Assembly (NCBI RefSeq): GCF_008630915.1
Contig: NZ_CP043909.1
Location: 3,038,001-3,102,000 of the forward strand
Direction of reading: 5' to 3'
DNA: 64,000 bases
From: Acinetobacter suaedae
GTDB taxonomy: Bacteria > Pseudomonadota > Gammaproteobacteria > Pseudomonadales > Moraxellaceae
The translations under genes were made by a program, and so were the position numbers. The notes beneath the pieces are model-generated. The model searched no databases and was not told the DNA's origin. It was given only the letters and a program-made list of their open reading frames with translations. How positions within the stretch are numbered: the first letter of the stretch is position 1; each line of letters starts with the position of its first letter. Shown here in pieces: positions 1 to 9,802 of the stretch.

Positions 1-113
1 GGTAAATATCAAGTTAATAACCCAACAAAATGTAGTAAAAATTAATGATAGCTATTTACTTAAATACATTATTTATCCATAATTTTACAAAAATTTACTC
101 AACTAAAGTACGC

Positions 114-965
114 ATGAAAAATTTCCTACTATGTTTAACACTTGGGCTTTCTATCACGGGCTGTGCAACCACAAAAATCTCTACAGAAGAACGCAATAAG
201 TTGAACCAAACTCAAGCATTGCTTAAAACTAATCCAGTTGCTGTCATCTCAGATGGATGTTTAATTCGAAGTGAGTTAGGAACTAGTCTAATTGAAGGTG
301 AACAATCTCGTTTAACTGCACAGAAATTTGCCGAATTGCTCTCCAGTCAACTGAATGAACAAGGTGTAAAGGTCGGACATAAAATCATGCCTTTTGTATG
401 TGGTTTCATGCCCGAAGAGCAAGTTAAAAAATATGACTATAGATTAGATAATGAAGCTAAACGTGCTGAAATTAAAAACTATCCACTCGTTTCTCTAGAA
501 AACAAAACGTTGTCAGAACAACAACAGCAAGCATTATTAAATCTTACACAAAGCTTTAATAAACAAGCGGTCCTAGCACTTAAAAATGCAAAAGAAAAAA
601 AGCCTGTAAGCAATCTACTTGAACTAAGTGATCAGGATATAACTGCACTTAAAAATCTAACTCAATCTGATTATGTATTTATAGCATCTGTTACAGGTAC
701 AGATGCTTCATTTGGTAAAAAGTTTGCTGCTGGGGCATTAAGTGTCGGTGTGAGCCTAGCTACAGTCGGCGCTGGTAGTGGTTTCGTAACCGCTTATATC
801 CCACAGGAAGGTCAACAATATGTTGTGCACATTGTCGACTTAAATAGTAAGACGATCATGTGGACAAAAGGTGGAATGCTCATGGGTAAACCGTACTCTA
901 GGAAGAATCACTCCATTGAAGCTAAAGCTATTTTAAATCCTTTATTTGAAGTGGCAAGCAAATAA
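114..965 (+). CDS. putative lipoprotein, function unknown
   Basis: The product is a 283-residue predicted lipoprotein. The ATG at 114 is preferred to an in-frame ATG at 45 because it puts a type II signal peptide at the N-terminus: a charged MKNF start, a hydrophobic core and a lipobox SITGC ending at about residue 17. Residues 18-130 are polar. A Gly/Ala/Ser-rich hydrophobic stretch lies around residues 200-225, and the C-terminal part (VHIVDLNSKTIMWTKG) resembles the beta-strand pattern of periplasmic lipoproteins that assemble at the outer membrane. I cannot name the family. No clear Shine-Dalgarno sequence precedes the start. It heads a run of three lipoprotein genes on the same strand but is not visibly homologous to the next two. 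Confidence 0.75.
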   Translation: MKNFLLCLTLGLSITGCATTKISTEERNKLNQTQALLKTNPVAVISDGCLIRSELGTSLIEGEQSRLTAQKFAELLSSQLNEQGVKVGHKIMPFVCGFMPEEQVKKYDYRLDNEAKRAEIKNYPLVSLENKTLSEQQQQALLNLTQSFNKQAVLALKNAKEKKPVSNLLELSDQDITALKNLTQSDYVFIASVTGTDASFGKKFAAGALSVGVSLATVGAGSGFVTAYIPQEGQQYVVHIVDLNSKTIMWTKGGMLMGKPYSRKNHSIEAKAILNPLFEVASK

Positions 966-1188
966 ATCTATATCGAAGAAACGAATTTCCCCTTAAATTA
1001 AATACATTAAGTCTAGTTTGAGGGGTATTGTGTTTCTTTAGAAAGAAATCACTTATCGATAAATAACAACTCGGATCAGAATTTTCCATAAAACTAATTC
1101 AGTTGATTAATGCATATAAAACAATTGCTGGCTTTCATGCATTTTTTTATTTATTCTTTTTTATAATGATCAGAAGCGTAAAATAAGA

Positions 1189-1908
1189 ATGAATTTAAAA
1201 TCCTTAAATCAAAATATTTTAACTTGTACCCTATGCTCAACCCTCTTTCTTACAGCTTGTGCATCAAATAGAGTGGGTGACTCAACAAGAGACTTCTTTA
1301 CAAAATATGAATCTGGACATGAATGGATCACGATTCTTGAAGATGATGTAGTCGCTTTTGGTAAGCCTTCTATTGCATTACCGAATGAACCCGCTGATAG
1401 TATTGTCATTGCAGGAAAGCAGTATAGTTATGTGATTACTCAAGGTGGCACTGAACTTATCCAACTGATCAGCCAACTTGATCCAAAGCATATTCAAATT
1501 GACCGTGACTTAAATTTCAATGCTCCCGAACAAAATAGCCCACATTTTTATGGAAATTTTAGATTTTCTTATACTCCCCCAAATGGAAAATTAAACGAAA
1601 AAGAAGCAACATTATTTAAAAAATACGGTGTCCAACCTTGTAGTTGTATAGAAAAAATACGGCCTGCCACCTTTGATCTCAAACTAAGAGGTAAGGTTTA
1701 CCCAGTTGCAAAAAATATTGATACATTAACTCCCTTATCCAAACCCTACCATGTCAAGATTCAGTACCTTTACTATAAAAGTGAAACTGTGAAACGATCC
1801 AAGAAAGAGATATTGCAGCAGTTACCGATACTCCCTCTTGCCATTGCATTCGATGTGGTTATGTTACCGTTTCAAGCAATAGGGCTAACAAATGAAGTAT
1901 GGAAATAG
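1189..1908 (+). CDS. putative lipoprotein, paralogue of the next gene
   Basis: The product is a 239-residue protein with a lipoprotein signal peptide (lipobox LTAC near residue 24). It aligns along its length with the protein at 1986-2684: both have VAFG[KR]P, DSIVIAG, YxxTQGG, LDPKxIQIxRDLNF and a C-terminal hydrophobic AFDVVMLPFQA-type segment. It therefore belongs to a duplicated pair. A Cys pair (CSC) near residue 148 is matched by a single conserved Cys region in the paralogue. The C-terminal hydrophobic segment could dip into a membrane. Function is unknown. The 78-bp gap to the next gene could allow co-transcription. Confidence 0.78.
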   Translation: MNLKSLNQNILTCTLCSTLFLTACASNRVGDSTRDFFTKYESGHEWITILEDDVVAFGKPSIALPNEPADSIVIAGKQYSYVITQGGTELIQLISQLDPKHIQIDRDLNFNAPEQNSPHFYGNFRFSYTPPNGKLNEKEATLFKKYGVQPCSCIEKIRPATFDLKLRGKVYPVAKNIDTLTPLSKPYHVKIQYLYYKSETVKRSKKEILQQLPILPLAIAFDVVMLPFQAIGLTNEVWK

Positions 1909-1985
1909 CAACATATAACGCGTTCATTCTTACTATACTGATGATCACTTGTGTAAATTATTTTTTATATTGCTAGGAGAGATGG

Positions 1986-2684
1986 ATGTTCCCAATACAC
2001 ACTAAAACAATGCTGGTACTCGCTACCACAGGAATACTATTATCAGGCTGCGCCACCAAAACCCTCATCACTAAAGACAGTAAAACTTATACACGGACAG
2101 CAAAAGTTACTTTGGTTGAAGACAATGTAGTGGCGTTTGGACGACCAGCACAAGCAACTGCCAATTTACCAAGAGATAGTATTGTAATTGCAGGTCAAAA
2201 AAATAGTTATATTTTGACCCAAGGTGGTAATCAATTTGTGACCATTATCAATAAGCTGGACCCTAAAAATATTCAAATCACTCGTGATCTAAATTTCTTT
2301 TCTGAAAAAAATGACGGTCATTTTTCAGGAACATTGCCCATTTCTTATGTCAAACTCAAAGAGGATTTAAGTAAAAAAGACTTAGAATTTTTTATTGAAA
2401 ATGGTGCAAAAGAGTGTTCATCTTCAAGTGATACACGTATGCAAGCACAACGTTTTTGTTTTGATATAAAACTTGCTGGTGTCGTCTATCCTACCGCAAA
2501 TAACCTCAGTTCATTAAAAGCATTAAGCAAGCCTTATCAAGTCACCATTTATACGCAAAAACAAGAAAGTTATAAATCTCGATCTAGTCTGAACCCATTA
2601 GAGAAATTAGTGTTATTGCCTTTTGCTGTTGCAATTGATGTGGTCAGCCTGCCGTTCCAAGCTGCTGAAAAGATTTTTGATTAG
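1986..2684 (+). CDS. putative lipoprotein, tandem paralogue
   Basis: The product is a 232-residue lipoprotein with lipobox LSGC at about residue 22. The ATG at 1986 is preceded by AGGAGA with good spacing, which fixes the start better than for its neighbours. It shares an extended conserved core with the 1189-1908 product (VEDNVVAFGRP, DSIVIAG, ILTQGG, LDPKNIQITRDLNF, and PFAVAIDVVSLPFQA near the end). The two clearly arose by tandem duplication and have diverged substantially. No catalytic motif is visible. A structural or envelope-stress role is possible but is only a guess. Confidence 0.78.
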   Translation: MFPIHTKTMLVLATTGILLSGCATKTLITKDSKTYTRTAKVTLVEDNVVAFGRPAQATANLPRDSIVIAGQKNSYILTQGGNQFVTIINKLDPKNIQITRDLNFFSEKNDGHFSGTLPISYVKLKEDLSKKDLEFFIENGAKECSSSSDTRMQAQRFCFDIKLAGVVYPTANNLSSLKALSKPYQVTIYTQKQESYKSRSSLNPLEKLVLLPFAVAIDVVSLPFQAAEKIFD

Positions 2685-2743
2685 CCAAGTATTTTGCTAC
2701 TAAGGGCAATTATTGCCAATTCCAATAATTGCCCAGCTATGGC

Positions 2744-3493
2744 TCATAGTTCCTCTTCCAATACTTCTACATTATTTTTCTTAATTTTATTCATCTGACT
2801 GTTCAATTTAAGTACCTCTTGATAAAGCACATTAAATTTTTTCACAGGTGCATTTTCATGAAAAAGAATCATCCTATTCTTTCTTTGCCATGTATGTGCC
2901 TTCAATAAATCAAACATCGCTTGTGCCCTTTCTATAATTTCTTGCTCAATTGCGAAAATATCTTCATCAGGATTAATCTCTAGGTTGGCTTCGAGTTTAG
3001 CTTGTAATGATTGACGTAAATCCTGTTGAATTGACATTTTTTTGACTTGTTCTAGCGCGTTCAAATGAATTTGTAGGCGTTGCTGTTCATATTGTGCAGA
3101 GGCTTGCCGTACATCGACAAACATCTGTGTCGTTTCTTTATAATCCACGGTACGATCCCGATCTAACCGTTCAACATCTAGGAAGGTATCCCATTTCGCT
3201 GCTTTTAACTCACGTAAATAATGGTTACGAGCTTCAACATTTTGCATCCAATAGTCGAGTAAAAACACAGACATTTTTTGATAATCACCCGATAGACGAT
3301 CGTCATGCACATCAAACTCTACAGGCGTTGACCAATCTTGGGCTTGATCATATAGTTCACGCATTTTCTCAGTCATCACAACATCGAACATTTTTTGATT
3401 ATTCAGTTGTCGTTGTTTTATATAATCCTGATAGAAAAAAAATGAACCAATACAAACAGTAATGATGAATAAAAATATCAAAAAACGACGCAT
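2744..3493 (-). CDS. membrane-anchored coiled-coil protein, unknown function
   Basis: The product has 249 residues. It starts with a single hydrophobic segment (residues 4-22, MRRFLIFLFIITVCIGSFFF), probably an uncleaved anchor. The remainder is highly charged, helical and rich in Gln/Glu/Lys with no Cys or Gly clusters, consistent with a periplasmic coiled coil. It ends in an acidic VEVLEEEL tail. It is convergent with the lipoprotein genes and divergent from the FrnE-like gene. I do not recognise a family. Confidence 0.7.
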   Translation of the reverse strand: MRRFLIFLFIITVCIGSFFFYQDYIKQRQLNNQKMFDVVMTEKMRELYDQAQDWSTPVEFDVHDDRLSGDYQKMSVFLLDYWMQNVEARNHYLRELKAAKWDTFLDVERLDRDRTVDYKETTQMFVDVRQASAQYEQQRLQIHLNALEQVKKMSIQQDLRQSLQAKLEANLEINPDEDIFAIEQEIIERAQAMFDLLKAHTWQRKNRMILFHENAPVKKFNVLYQEVLKLNSQMNKIKKNNVEVLEEEL

Positions 3494-3582
3494 ATCATCT
3501 CCAAATCTAATTATATTTTTTGTTCTAAAGCCAATGTTAATCTTATTAACAACTTCTCTTTAGATGTTTTTATTTCAATCCT

Positions 3583-3599
3583 TGTAATGCAGCATTACA
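3583..3599. promoter_or_regulatory. perfect 17-bp palindrome in divergent promoter region
   Basis: TGTAATGCAGCATTACA is an 8-1-8 perfect inverted repeat in the 176-bp gap between two divergent genes, 71 bp before the FrnE-like start. Its size and symmetry fit an operator for a dimeric repressor such as a TetR-family protein. No regulator gene lies next to it, so the factor is unknown. Confidence 0.45.
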
Positions 3600-3669
3600 T
3601 AATGTTCGCTTTAAATTCAACATGATCACCCTTATTATCAGATGTAATAATCATTTTTGAGATAACACT

Positions 3670-4365
3670 ATGCGCGTAGATATCTGGTCAGATGTAGTTT
3701 GCCCTTTTTGCTATATTGGGAAAAAACGTCTTGAACATGTTGCAGAAGAAGCAGGAATTGAACTAGATATTCATTGGCATAGCTTTGAGCTTGATCCAGA
3801 TGCTCCAGCAAAACACGATACGTCGAACACGGAACGTTTAGCCAAGAAGTATGATCGTAGCCATGCTGAAATAAAAGAAATGGAACGTAATATAGCGACG
3901 ATGGCAGCAGCCGAAGGTATCGATTTCCAATGGCAAAAAGCCAATTCTGGCAATAGCTTTAATGCACATCGTATTATTCACTTGGCCCAAAGCAAGGGTT
4001 TGGGTAGTGAAGCAAAAGAAGCCTTTTTCCATGCCTATATGACTGAAGGTTTGGCAATTGGTGAGCGAGAAGTAGTCGAAGAAATCGCATCACGCATTGG
4101 TCTAGACAATGCAGAAGTCGAATACGTACTCGATTCTGATGAACTGGCTGATTTCGTTCGTCATGATGAAAAAATCGCAAGTGAACAATTAAATGTCACA
4201 GGTGTACCTTTTTTCGTATTTGATCAGAAACTCGCACTTTCTGGCGCACAACCACGTGAAATCTTCTTACAGGTCTTACAGCAAGCTCTATCCTCTACAC
4301 CACAGAAAGTAGATTCAGACAATACTGCCCAGTGCCAAGATGATCAATGTGAAATAAAGCCATAG
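3670..4365 (+). CDS. DsbA-family oxidoreductase, FrnE-like
   Basis: This is a 231-residue thioredoxin-fold protein of the DsbA/2-hydroxychromene-2-carboxylate isomerase superfamily, FrnE branch. The N-terminus has the CxxC active site CPFC (Cys11, Cys14), followed by the helical insertion. A cis-proline loop (VTGVPFFVF) and the closing strand lie near residues 177-190. There is no signal peptide, so it is cytoplasmic. A second Cys pair sits at the extreme C-terminus in a CX4C motif (Cys222, Cys227), a feature described for FrnE of Deinococcus, where it takes part in disulfide exchange. A role in oxidative-stress thiol chemistry is inferred. The gene stands alone behind a palindromic promoter element. 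Confidence 0.85.
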   Translation: MRVDIWSDVVCPFCYIGKKRLEHVAEEAGIELDIHWHSFELDPDAPAKHDTSNTERLAKKYDRSHAEIKEMERNIATMAAAEGIDFQWQKANSGNSFNAHRIIHLAQSKGLGSEAKEAFFHAYMTEGLAIGEREVVEEIASRIGLDNAEVEYVLDSDELADFVRHDEKIASEQLNVTGVPFFVFDQKLALSGAQPREIFLQVLQQALSSTPQKVDSDNTAQCQDDQCEIKP

Positions 4366-4912
4366 CCATTCAATCTTGATAGACAAGCAGTGATTTTAAA
4401 ATTGCTGCTTGTACTCATACAAACCTGAATTATTTTTATGCCTATATTTTAAATACTTATCCTATCCTTTTGACGTATCAATTCATTCATATTGCTAATT
4501 TTTTAGCATAGATATGTGAGATTATTCACAACTCAACTATAAATTTACAGATATATTTTTACTTCATCATCTATTTCTCCGATCTATTCTTTTAAAATGT
4601 TTTTATTTTCAATAATAAAGCATGAACAGCATCTCGATTTATACTGCATAAATGAGAGCATTTACTAACTATAGCACTATAGATTTTGCCTTTTTTTCTT
4701 CTATAATTGTCATAAAGTGACATCTTTTGTGATGAAAATACAAGTTTATACAATCTCTTAAAGAGTTAGAACTGGATAATGTCTCTGTATCGTGAATTAC
4801 TTTTCACATGGAAAAAGAACCAACTTGACTTAAAAAATGTATATCCATTGTGAGTAATACAGTTAATTTTATTATTTAAACAGGCTCAAGCCTATCTCTA
4901 AGGAAACAATAG
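4366..4912. other. 547-bp AT-rich intergenic region
   Basis: I see no gene here. An 8-bp hairpin (ACAAGCAG at 4383-4390 with CTGCTTGT at 4405-4412) follows the FrnE-like gene and may act as its terminator, although no T-run follows. A short inverted repeat, TGTCA-5-TGACA, lies near 4708-4722. The last 20 bases carry AAGGA as the ribosome binding site of the next gene. Confidence 0.5.
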
Positions 4913-6328
4913 ATGGACGTATTAGAGAAAGCACTTTTGGTCGATGAGCTCAAAAGTCTCATTGAGGGGCTCAATGATGATAAGGCATCGCTGTTTCAAA
5001 TTGCAAAAGCAAAACAACGAATTAAAGATATTTGTGCATCATGCGATGATCCTAGTTTTCAGGATCAATTGATACCATTTAAAGCATTTATTCAAAATGA
5101 AGAGTTTTCCACTCAGGAGCTAAGCGATCATGGCTATGCCATGACCTATCGTGGTACTTATAATTTTATGGGACGCGTTGAGAATGCGTTATTTGCATCT
5201 GGTGATATGGGTTGGGCTGCCTTACGCCAGGCCCAACTTTGGCAAGTATGGGTGATTCGCCCAACATTATCATTTTTAAAAAGCCCATGGATGAATTCAT
5301 CCCAAGATGCATTATTATGGCTAAAAAATCATGCGGGTGAATATATTAAAACAGATCGCGAACTTGAAGCACTGATCCCTGTTTTAGAACCCATTCAAAC
5401 CTCGGCATCACCAAGTTTAAGTCAACATCCTCACAGCGATGTATTATCAGTAATTCGGAATGAAACTGCACAATTCCAATCACAGCTTGATGCAATTATT
5501 CAGGAAAAGATTCAACCAATTCCAGTAAAAAAGAATACCTCGCAACAAGAAACCAAATCAGCTAGCAGAAGCTTGAACAATCTAAATAAGGCTAAACCTG
5601 TTGCATTAAATGATTTTAATCTAGACGGTTTTCTCTGTCGTCTAGAGCGTGTCAATGCTCGCCATTTTCCATCATTATATCGTGTTGACATGCACAATGA
5701 GATTGATCAAAACATCAAAATTGATTGGTTATACCTCAAAGCAGAAAATGAAGCCCAACCAGTTTGGGAGTCTGCGCAGATATTCATTGCTGAACAACTA
5801 TATGCTCAAGGACAATTTTCACATTATGTCGTGTTGGTGGGGACACATAACACTGAATATGCAACCTCCGTTTTACAATCCTATACCAGTCAGCAGCATA
5901 CGCACACTAGTTCAATCCATCAAACTAGCTGGAATAATTTCAAACAGCATTACCATCAACATGAAAACTTATTTAATGAATGTATCATGAATGGAACTTT
6001 AATTTGGCAACGTGATCAACGAGCCTATCCCTATATTCCAGCATCATTTATTAATACACAAAAATTTATTCCATTTGAGGAAACTGCAGCAACTTTTTTT
6101 ACACCCGTAATCTTATTAAGAGAGCGTAATAAAATTCGTGTTATTCATGGTTCTGAACGTGTGAAACTTTCAAGCGAAGATCAAGCATATCCTTATTTGT
6201 TATTGGATCGAACCGATGGTTATACGTGGCAATTAATCCGCCAAGCAATCAGTCGTTTGCCACAACCGATCTCTGTACATGATTTATATCAAGCTTTGGA
6301 AAATAGTGCTGTCTCCGAATCCTCATAA
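4913..6328 (+). CDS. conserved-looking protein of unknown function (471 aa)
   Basis: This 471-residue soluble protein has no signal peptide. The N-terminal third (1-165) is helical with Trp-rich stretches (WAALRQAQLWQVWVIRP). A low-complexity Gln/Ser/Lys linker spans roughly 190-225. The C-terminal half (230-460) looks like a separate domain ending in IRVIHGSERVKL, then YPYLLLDRTDG. I do not recognise either domain. AAGGA lies 9 bases before the ATG. It lies on the same strand as the outer-membrane-like gene downstream but 199 bp away, so an operon is uncertain. Confidence 0.8.
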   Translation: MDVLEKALLVDELKSLIEGLNDDKASLFQIAKAKQRIKDICASCDDPSFQDQLIPFKAFIQNEEFSTQELSDHGYAMTYRGTYNFMGRVENALFASGDMGWAALRQAQLWQVWVIRPTLSFLKSPWMNSSQDALLWLKNHAGEYIKTDRELEALIPVLEPIQTSASPSLSQHPHSDVLSVIRNETAQFQSQLDAIIQEKIQPIPVKKNTSQQETKSASRSLNNLNKAKPVALNDFNLDGFLCRLERVNARHFPSLYRVDMHNEIDQNIKIDWLYLKAENEAQPVWESAQIFIAEQLYAQGQFSHYVVLVGTHNTEYATSVLQSYTSQQHTHTSSIHQTSWNNFKQHYHQHENLFNECIMNGTLIWQRDQRAYPYIPASFINTQKFIPFEETAATFFTPVILLRERNKIRVIHGSERVKLSSEDQAYPYLLLDRTDGYTWQLIRQAISRLPQPISVHDLYQALENSAVSESS

Positions 6329-6527
6329 TAAGGAATACTCATTCAGCTATTTCAGCAGAACATTTGAAATCTCAAGATCATCATCTTTAATGAGGAAGAG
6401 AAATGCGATAATGCTTCTCTTTACTCTTGTTTTATATAATTAAATTGCTGTTTTTTGTGTCTTTAACTTGCTTTTGGAAGACGAATCATCAAAAGTGAAA
6501 GTAAGAACAATATATAAAGCATGCATC

Positions 6528-7667
6528 ATGACGATTTCTATCAAAACGGTATCAACACCTTTATTTTATTGCTTCGCAACACTTTCTTTTGCTGCGATCA
6601 ATACCTACTGTTATGCAGAAACAGATCTAGATACAGTTGTTCAGCAACAACCACTAACATCTGCACCGAAAACAACACTTACAGAAAGCTGGCTAGGCTA
6701 TATTCCCAAGTGGGTAGATGCAACACCAACCGTATTCCCTGAGCAATCGAGTCAACCCGTCGTACCCCCCGTCAAGGAAACTGAAGATAAGACTTGGGTA
6801 GATAAACAACAACGCCATATACGCGAATGGGCTGATCGCACTTCAGTTAAAATTGATGATTGGTTTGGTGAAATTGATCCAGATAAACCCGCTTCAGCAA
6901 CGATTCGCGTCATGCTCGATAATTACTGGAATGAATATGACAACTATGAAGTTAAACCTCGTATTCGCGGTAAGATCAAATTACCAACACTGGAAAAACG
7001 ACTAAGTTTAGTTTTTGGTGATGATTCCTTAGATGATGAGTTCGATAATCATATAGGCAATATCAATCAGCAACCTAATCAAGATCCCGATAAAAGATTT
7101 AGCTCAAAACAAACCCGTGATAGTAATGGCTCTGTTGCTTTGCGCTTTTCTGATTTGTCAAAAAGACTTCCTTTTGAAACCAATGCTGATATTGGTCTCC
7201 GTTCAGGCAGTGACATTTATCTTCGCTTAAGAGCAAAAAAGAATTGGGAATTGGAACAGGATTTTAGCTTTAATGCTGAACAAATTTATCGTTATGGCAG
7301 TAAAAGTGAAAACTATCTTCGTACCAATTTAGAACTTATCCACGCTCGCCCCAATCAACCATTCATTTCTAATCAATTCAGTCTCACATATGCGGATAAG
7401 CAAGATGATGACTTAAGATGGGACAACCGGACTTTCCGTGAACATCAATTCTTTGCACATAACCGATTTAATTATGGCATCTATACGGGGGGTTACTACA
7501 ACGATAATGATCTGCGTTTAAATAGCTGGGGTCCATTTGTATCATGGCGGCAACCGCTATGGCGTGAATGGTTCTACGTACAAGGTGATCTTAACTATTT
7601 TAATGATCATCGTGAAGATCGTAATCATTATGTGAGTACCTTCCTACGTCTTGAAACCTTATTTTAA
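6528..7667 (+). CDS. probable outer-membrane beta-barrel protein
   Basis: This is a 379-residue exported protein. The ATG at 6528 is chosen over an upstream in-frame TTG (6468) because it begins a clean signal peptide (MTISIK, hydrophobic core, cleavage about CYA|ET near residue 31). The mature N-terminus is Pro/Thr-rich. From about residue 180 the protein has alternating polar/aromatic strands (IYLRLRAKKNWELEQDFSF, NYGIYTGGYYNDND). It ends in LETLF, the C-terminal Phe signature of outer-membrane barrels. The family is not recognised. The Shine-Dalgarno sequence is weak. Confidence 0.72.
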   Translation: MTISIKTVSTPLFYCFATLSFAAINTYCYAETDLDTVVQQQPLTSAPKTTLTESWLGYIPKWVDATPTVFPEQSSQPVVPPVKETEDKTWVDKQQRHIREWADRTSVKIDDWFGEIDPDKPASATIRVMLDNYWNEYDNYEVKPRIRGKIKLPTLEKRLSLVFGDDSLDDEFDNHIGNINQQPNQDPDKRFSSKQTRDSNGSVALRFSDLSKRLPFETNADIGLRSGSDIYLRLRAKKNWELEQDFSFNAEQIYRYGSKSENYLRTNLELIHARPNQPFISNQFSLTYADKQDDDLRWDNRTFREHQFFAHNRFNYGIYTGGYYNDNDLRLNSWGPFVSWRQPLWREWFYVQGDLNYFNDHREDRNHYVSTFLRLETLF

Positions 7668-7722
7668 ATAAGATGAATTTTTAAACATTACTGTGGATAA
7701 CTTTAGACTTATCCATACATAT

Positions 7723-7755
7723 AAAAAAACCTCTGCCAAAGCAGAGGTTTTTTAT
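7723..7755. terminator. bidirectional terminator, OMP gene / htpG
   Basis: A stem CCTCTGC / GCAGAGG with a CAAA-type loop is flanked by an A-run on the left and a T-run on the right. It sits between two convergent genes, so it can end transcription both ways. Confidence 0.9.
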
Positions 7756-7765
7756 ATGATTTCTT

Positions 7766-9685
7766 TTATTTCAACAACAACTCATTAATACGCTTCACAT
7801 AAGCAGCAGGATCTTCAGGTAAACCACCTTCTGCAATCACCGCTTGATCAAAGATTACATTCGCAAGATCATCAAACTGCGCTGAGCTCTCAAGTTTCTT
7901 CACCAGTGGATGCTCTGGATTAATTTCCAAAGTCGGTTTGACCTCAGGTACAGCTTGCCCTGCTTGTTTCAGCATACGAATCAATTGTGGAGAAAGTTCA
8001 CCCTCACTGGTGACTAAACATGCAGGGGAATCAACTAAACGTGTAGTGACACGAACCTCTTTTGTTTTGTCTTTTAATGAGCTACTTAAACGCTCAACGA
8101 CTGGTTTAAATTGCTCAGCAGCTTCTTCGAGTGCTTTTTTCTCTTCAGCATCTTGTAGATCACCTAGGTCCACAGCACCTTTAGAGACATTCTGTAATGG
8201 TGTACCATCGAACTCATGCACAAAATTCATTGCCCAGTCGTCAACGCGATCCGCCATTAACAATACTTCAATGCCTTTTTTCTTAAACAACTCAAGCTGC
8301 GGTGAATTTTTTGCAGCAGTTAAGCTATCGGCAGTCACGTAATAAATCGCTTTCTGCCCTTCTTTCATACGTGCTTTATAGTCAGCAAAAGAAGTCGAAA
8401 TCTCATCATTGGTTGAAGTTGCATAACACAATAGTTTCAAAATACGTTCACGATTACCAAAATCTTCACCTAAACCTTCTTTCAAAACAGAGCCAAATTC
8501 TGAATAGAATTTTTTAAATTTCTCTTGGTCTTTTTCATCTTCAGATTTTGCTAAACCATCTAACAAGGTTAATACACGACGTGCATTCCCTTCACGAATG
8601 GTTTTCACATCACGACTTTCTTGTAGTAATTCACGGCTGACATTCAATGGTAAATCAGCACTATCGACTATCCCCTGCACAAAGCGTAAATAGTTTGGAA
8701 TCAAGTTGTCTGCTTCATCCATGATGAATACACGTTTTACATACAACTTAATGCCGGCTTTGGCTTCACGAGTAAATAAATCCTGTTTTGCCTGACTTGG
8801 GATGTATAGCAATTGCGTATATTCAGTACTTCCTTCTACTCGATTATGTGCCCAAGCGAGTGGTTCAGCAAAATCATGACTGAGGTTTTTATAGAATTCG
8901 ATATACTGTTCTTCAGTGATTTCATTTTTACTACGGGTCCACAAAGCACTTGCAGAGTTAATTGCTTCCCATTCATCAGTTTTGACCATTTGACCGCCTT
9001 TTGGTTCTTCACCTTCAGCGACCTCCTCCTCTTGCCAAACTTCTTTTTGCATTTCAATCGGCAAGCTAATGTGGTCTGAATACTTGTTGACGATTTGCTT
9101 AACTTTCCAAGATTCTAAGTATTCAAGTGCATCATCACGTAAATGTAAAATAATATCGGTACCACGGGTTTCTTTATCGATGCTTTGAACTTCAAACTCA
9201 CCTGTTCCAGCACTGATCCAGCGTACACCTTCTGCTACATCTAAACCCGCACGACGAGATTCAACGGTAATTTTATCAGCAACAATAAAACCTGAATAAA
9301 AGCCTACACCAAACTGACCAATCAACTGCGCATCTGCTTTTTGATCACCTGTAAGTCTAGACATAAAATCTTTGGTACCTGATTTTGCAATCGTCCCTAA
9401 ATTATCAATCGCTTCTTGTTGGCTTAAACCAATACCATTATCAGAAATTGTCAACGTCTTATTATCTTTGTCTAAGCTAACACGTACACGCAAATCTGGA
9501 TCATTTTCATAATATTCAGGATGATTGATTCCTTCGAAGCGTAATTTATCGCAGGCATCAGAAGCATTCGAAATGAGTTCGCGTAAGAAAATTTCAGGGT
9601 TGGAATAGAGAGAATGCGTCACTAAATGCAATAACTGAGCAACTTCAGCTTGGAAACTATAATTCTGTGAGGCTTGTTCACTCAT
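7766..9685 (-). CDS. htpG: chaperone HtpG (Hsp90)
   Basis: This is the 639-residue cytosolic ATP-dependent chaperone. The N-terminal GHKL ATPase has [22 protein letters not shown] and the lid/glycine motif [11 protein letters not shown]. The middle domain has the catalytic-Arg loop region [10 protein letters not shown], and the C-terminal dimerisation domain follows. Its length matches family members. AAGGAG lies six bases before the ATG. A candidate heat-shock promoter lies upstream (9730-9757). It is monocistronic and bounded by the shared terminator. Confidence 0.97.
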   Translation of the reverse strand: MSEQASQNYSFQAEVAQLLHLVTHSLYSNPEIFLRELISNASDACDKLRFEGINHPEYYENDPDLRVRVSLDKDNKTLTISDNGIGLSQQEAIDNLGTIAKSGTKDFMSRLTGDQKADAQLIGQFGVGFYSGFIVADKITVESRRAGLDVAEGVRWISAGTGEFEVQSIDKETRGTDIILHLRDDALEYLESWKVKQIVNKYSDHISLPIEMQKEVWQEEEVAEGEEPKGGQMVKTDEWEAINSASALWTRSKNEITEEQYIEFYKNLSHDFAEPLAWAHNRVEGSTEYTQLLYIPSQAKQDLFTREAKAGIKLYVKRVFIMDEADNLIPNYLRFVQGIVDSADLPLNVSRELLQESRDVKTIREGNARRVLTLLDGLAKSEDEKDQEKFKKFYSEFGSVLKEGLGEDFGNRERILKLLCYATSTNDEISTSFADYKARMKEGQKAIYYVTADSLTAAKNSPQLELFKKKGIEVLLMADRVDDWAMNFVHEFDGTPLQNVSKGAVDLGDLQDAEEKKALEEAAEQFKPVVERLSSSLKDKTKEVRVTTRLVDSPACLVTSEGELSPQLIRMLKQAGQAVPEVKPTLEINPEHPLVKKLESSAQFDDLANVIFDQAVIAEGGLPEDPAAYVKRINELLLK

Positions 9686-9729
9686 ACATCACTCCTTATT
9701 TGTGAGGCTTATCTATTTGGAATGATTTA

Positions 9730-9757
9730 TGAATGGTGGATAACTCCAATTTTTCAA
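9730..9757 (-). promoter_or_regulatory. candidate sigma-32 promoter of htpG
   Basis: On the minus strand TTGAAA (9757-9752) is followed after 13 bases by CACCATTCA (9738-9730). These resemble the heat-shock -35 (CTTGAA) and -10 (CCCCATnTA) elements, and the position 45 bases before htpG is right. The match is partial. Confidence 0.4.
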
Positions 9758-9802
9758 TGCTTATTTTCTAATTTTTTATATCAAATCCATTCAAAATCGA
9801 AA

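Noticed and set aside
976-1042. Long imperfect inverted repeat after the first lipoprotein gene (AAGAAAC...GTTTCTT, CCCC...GGGG)
   Set aside because: The arms are broken by mismatches and no T-run follows, so I could not call a terminator.
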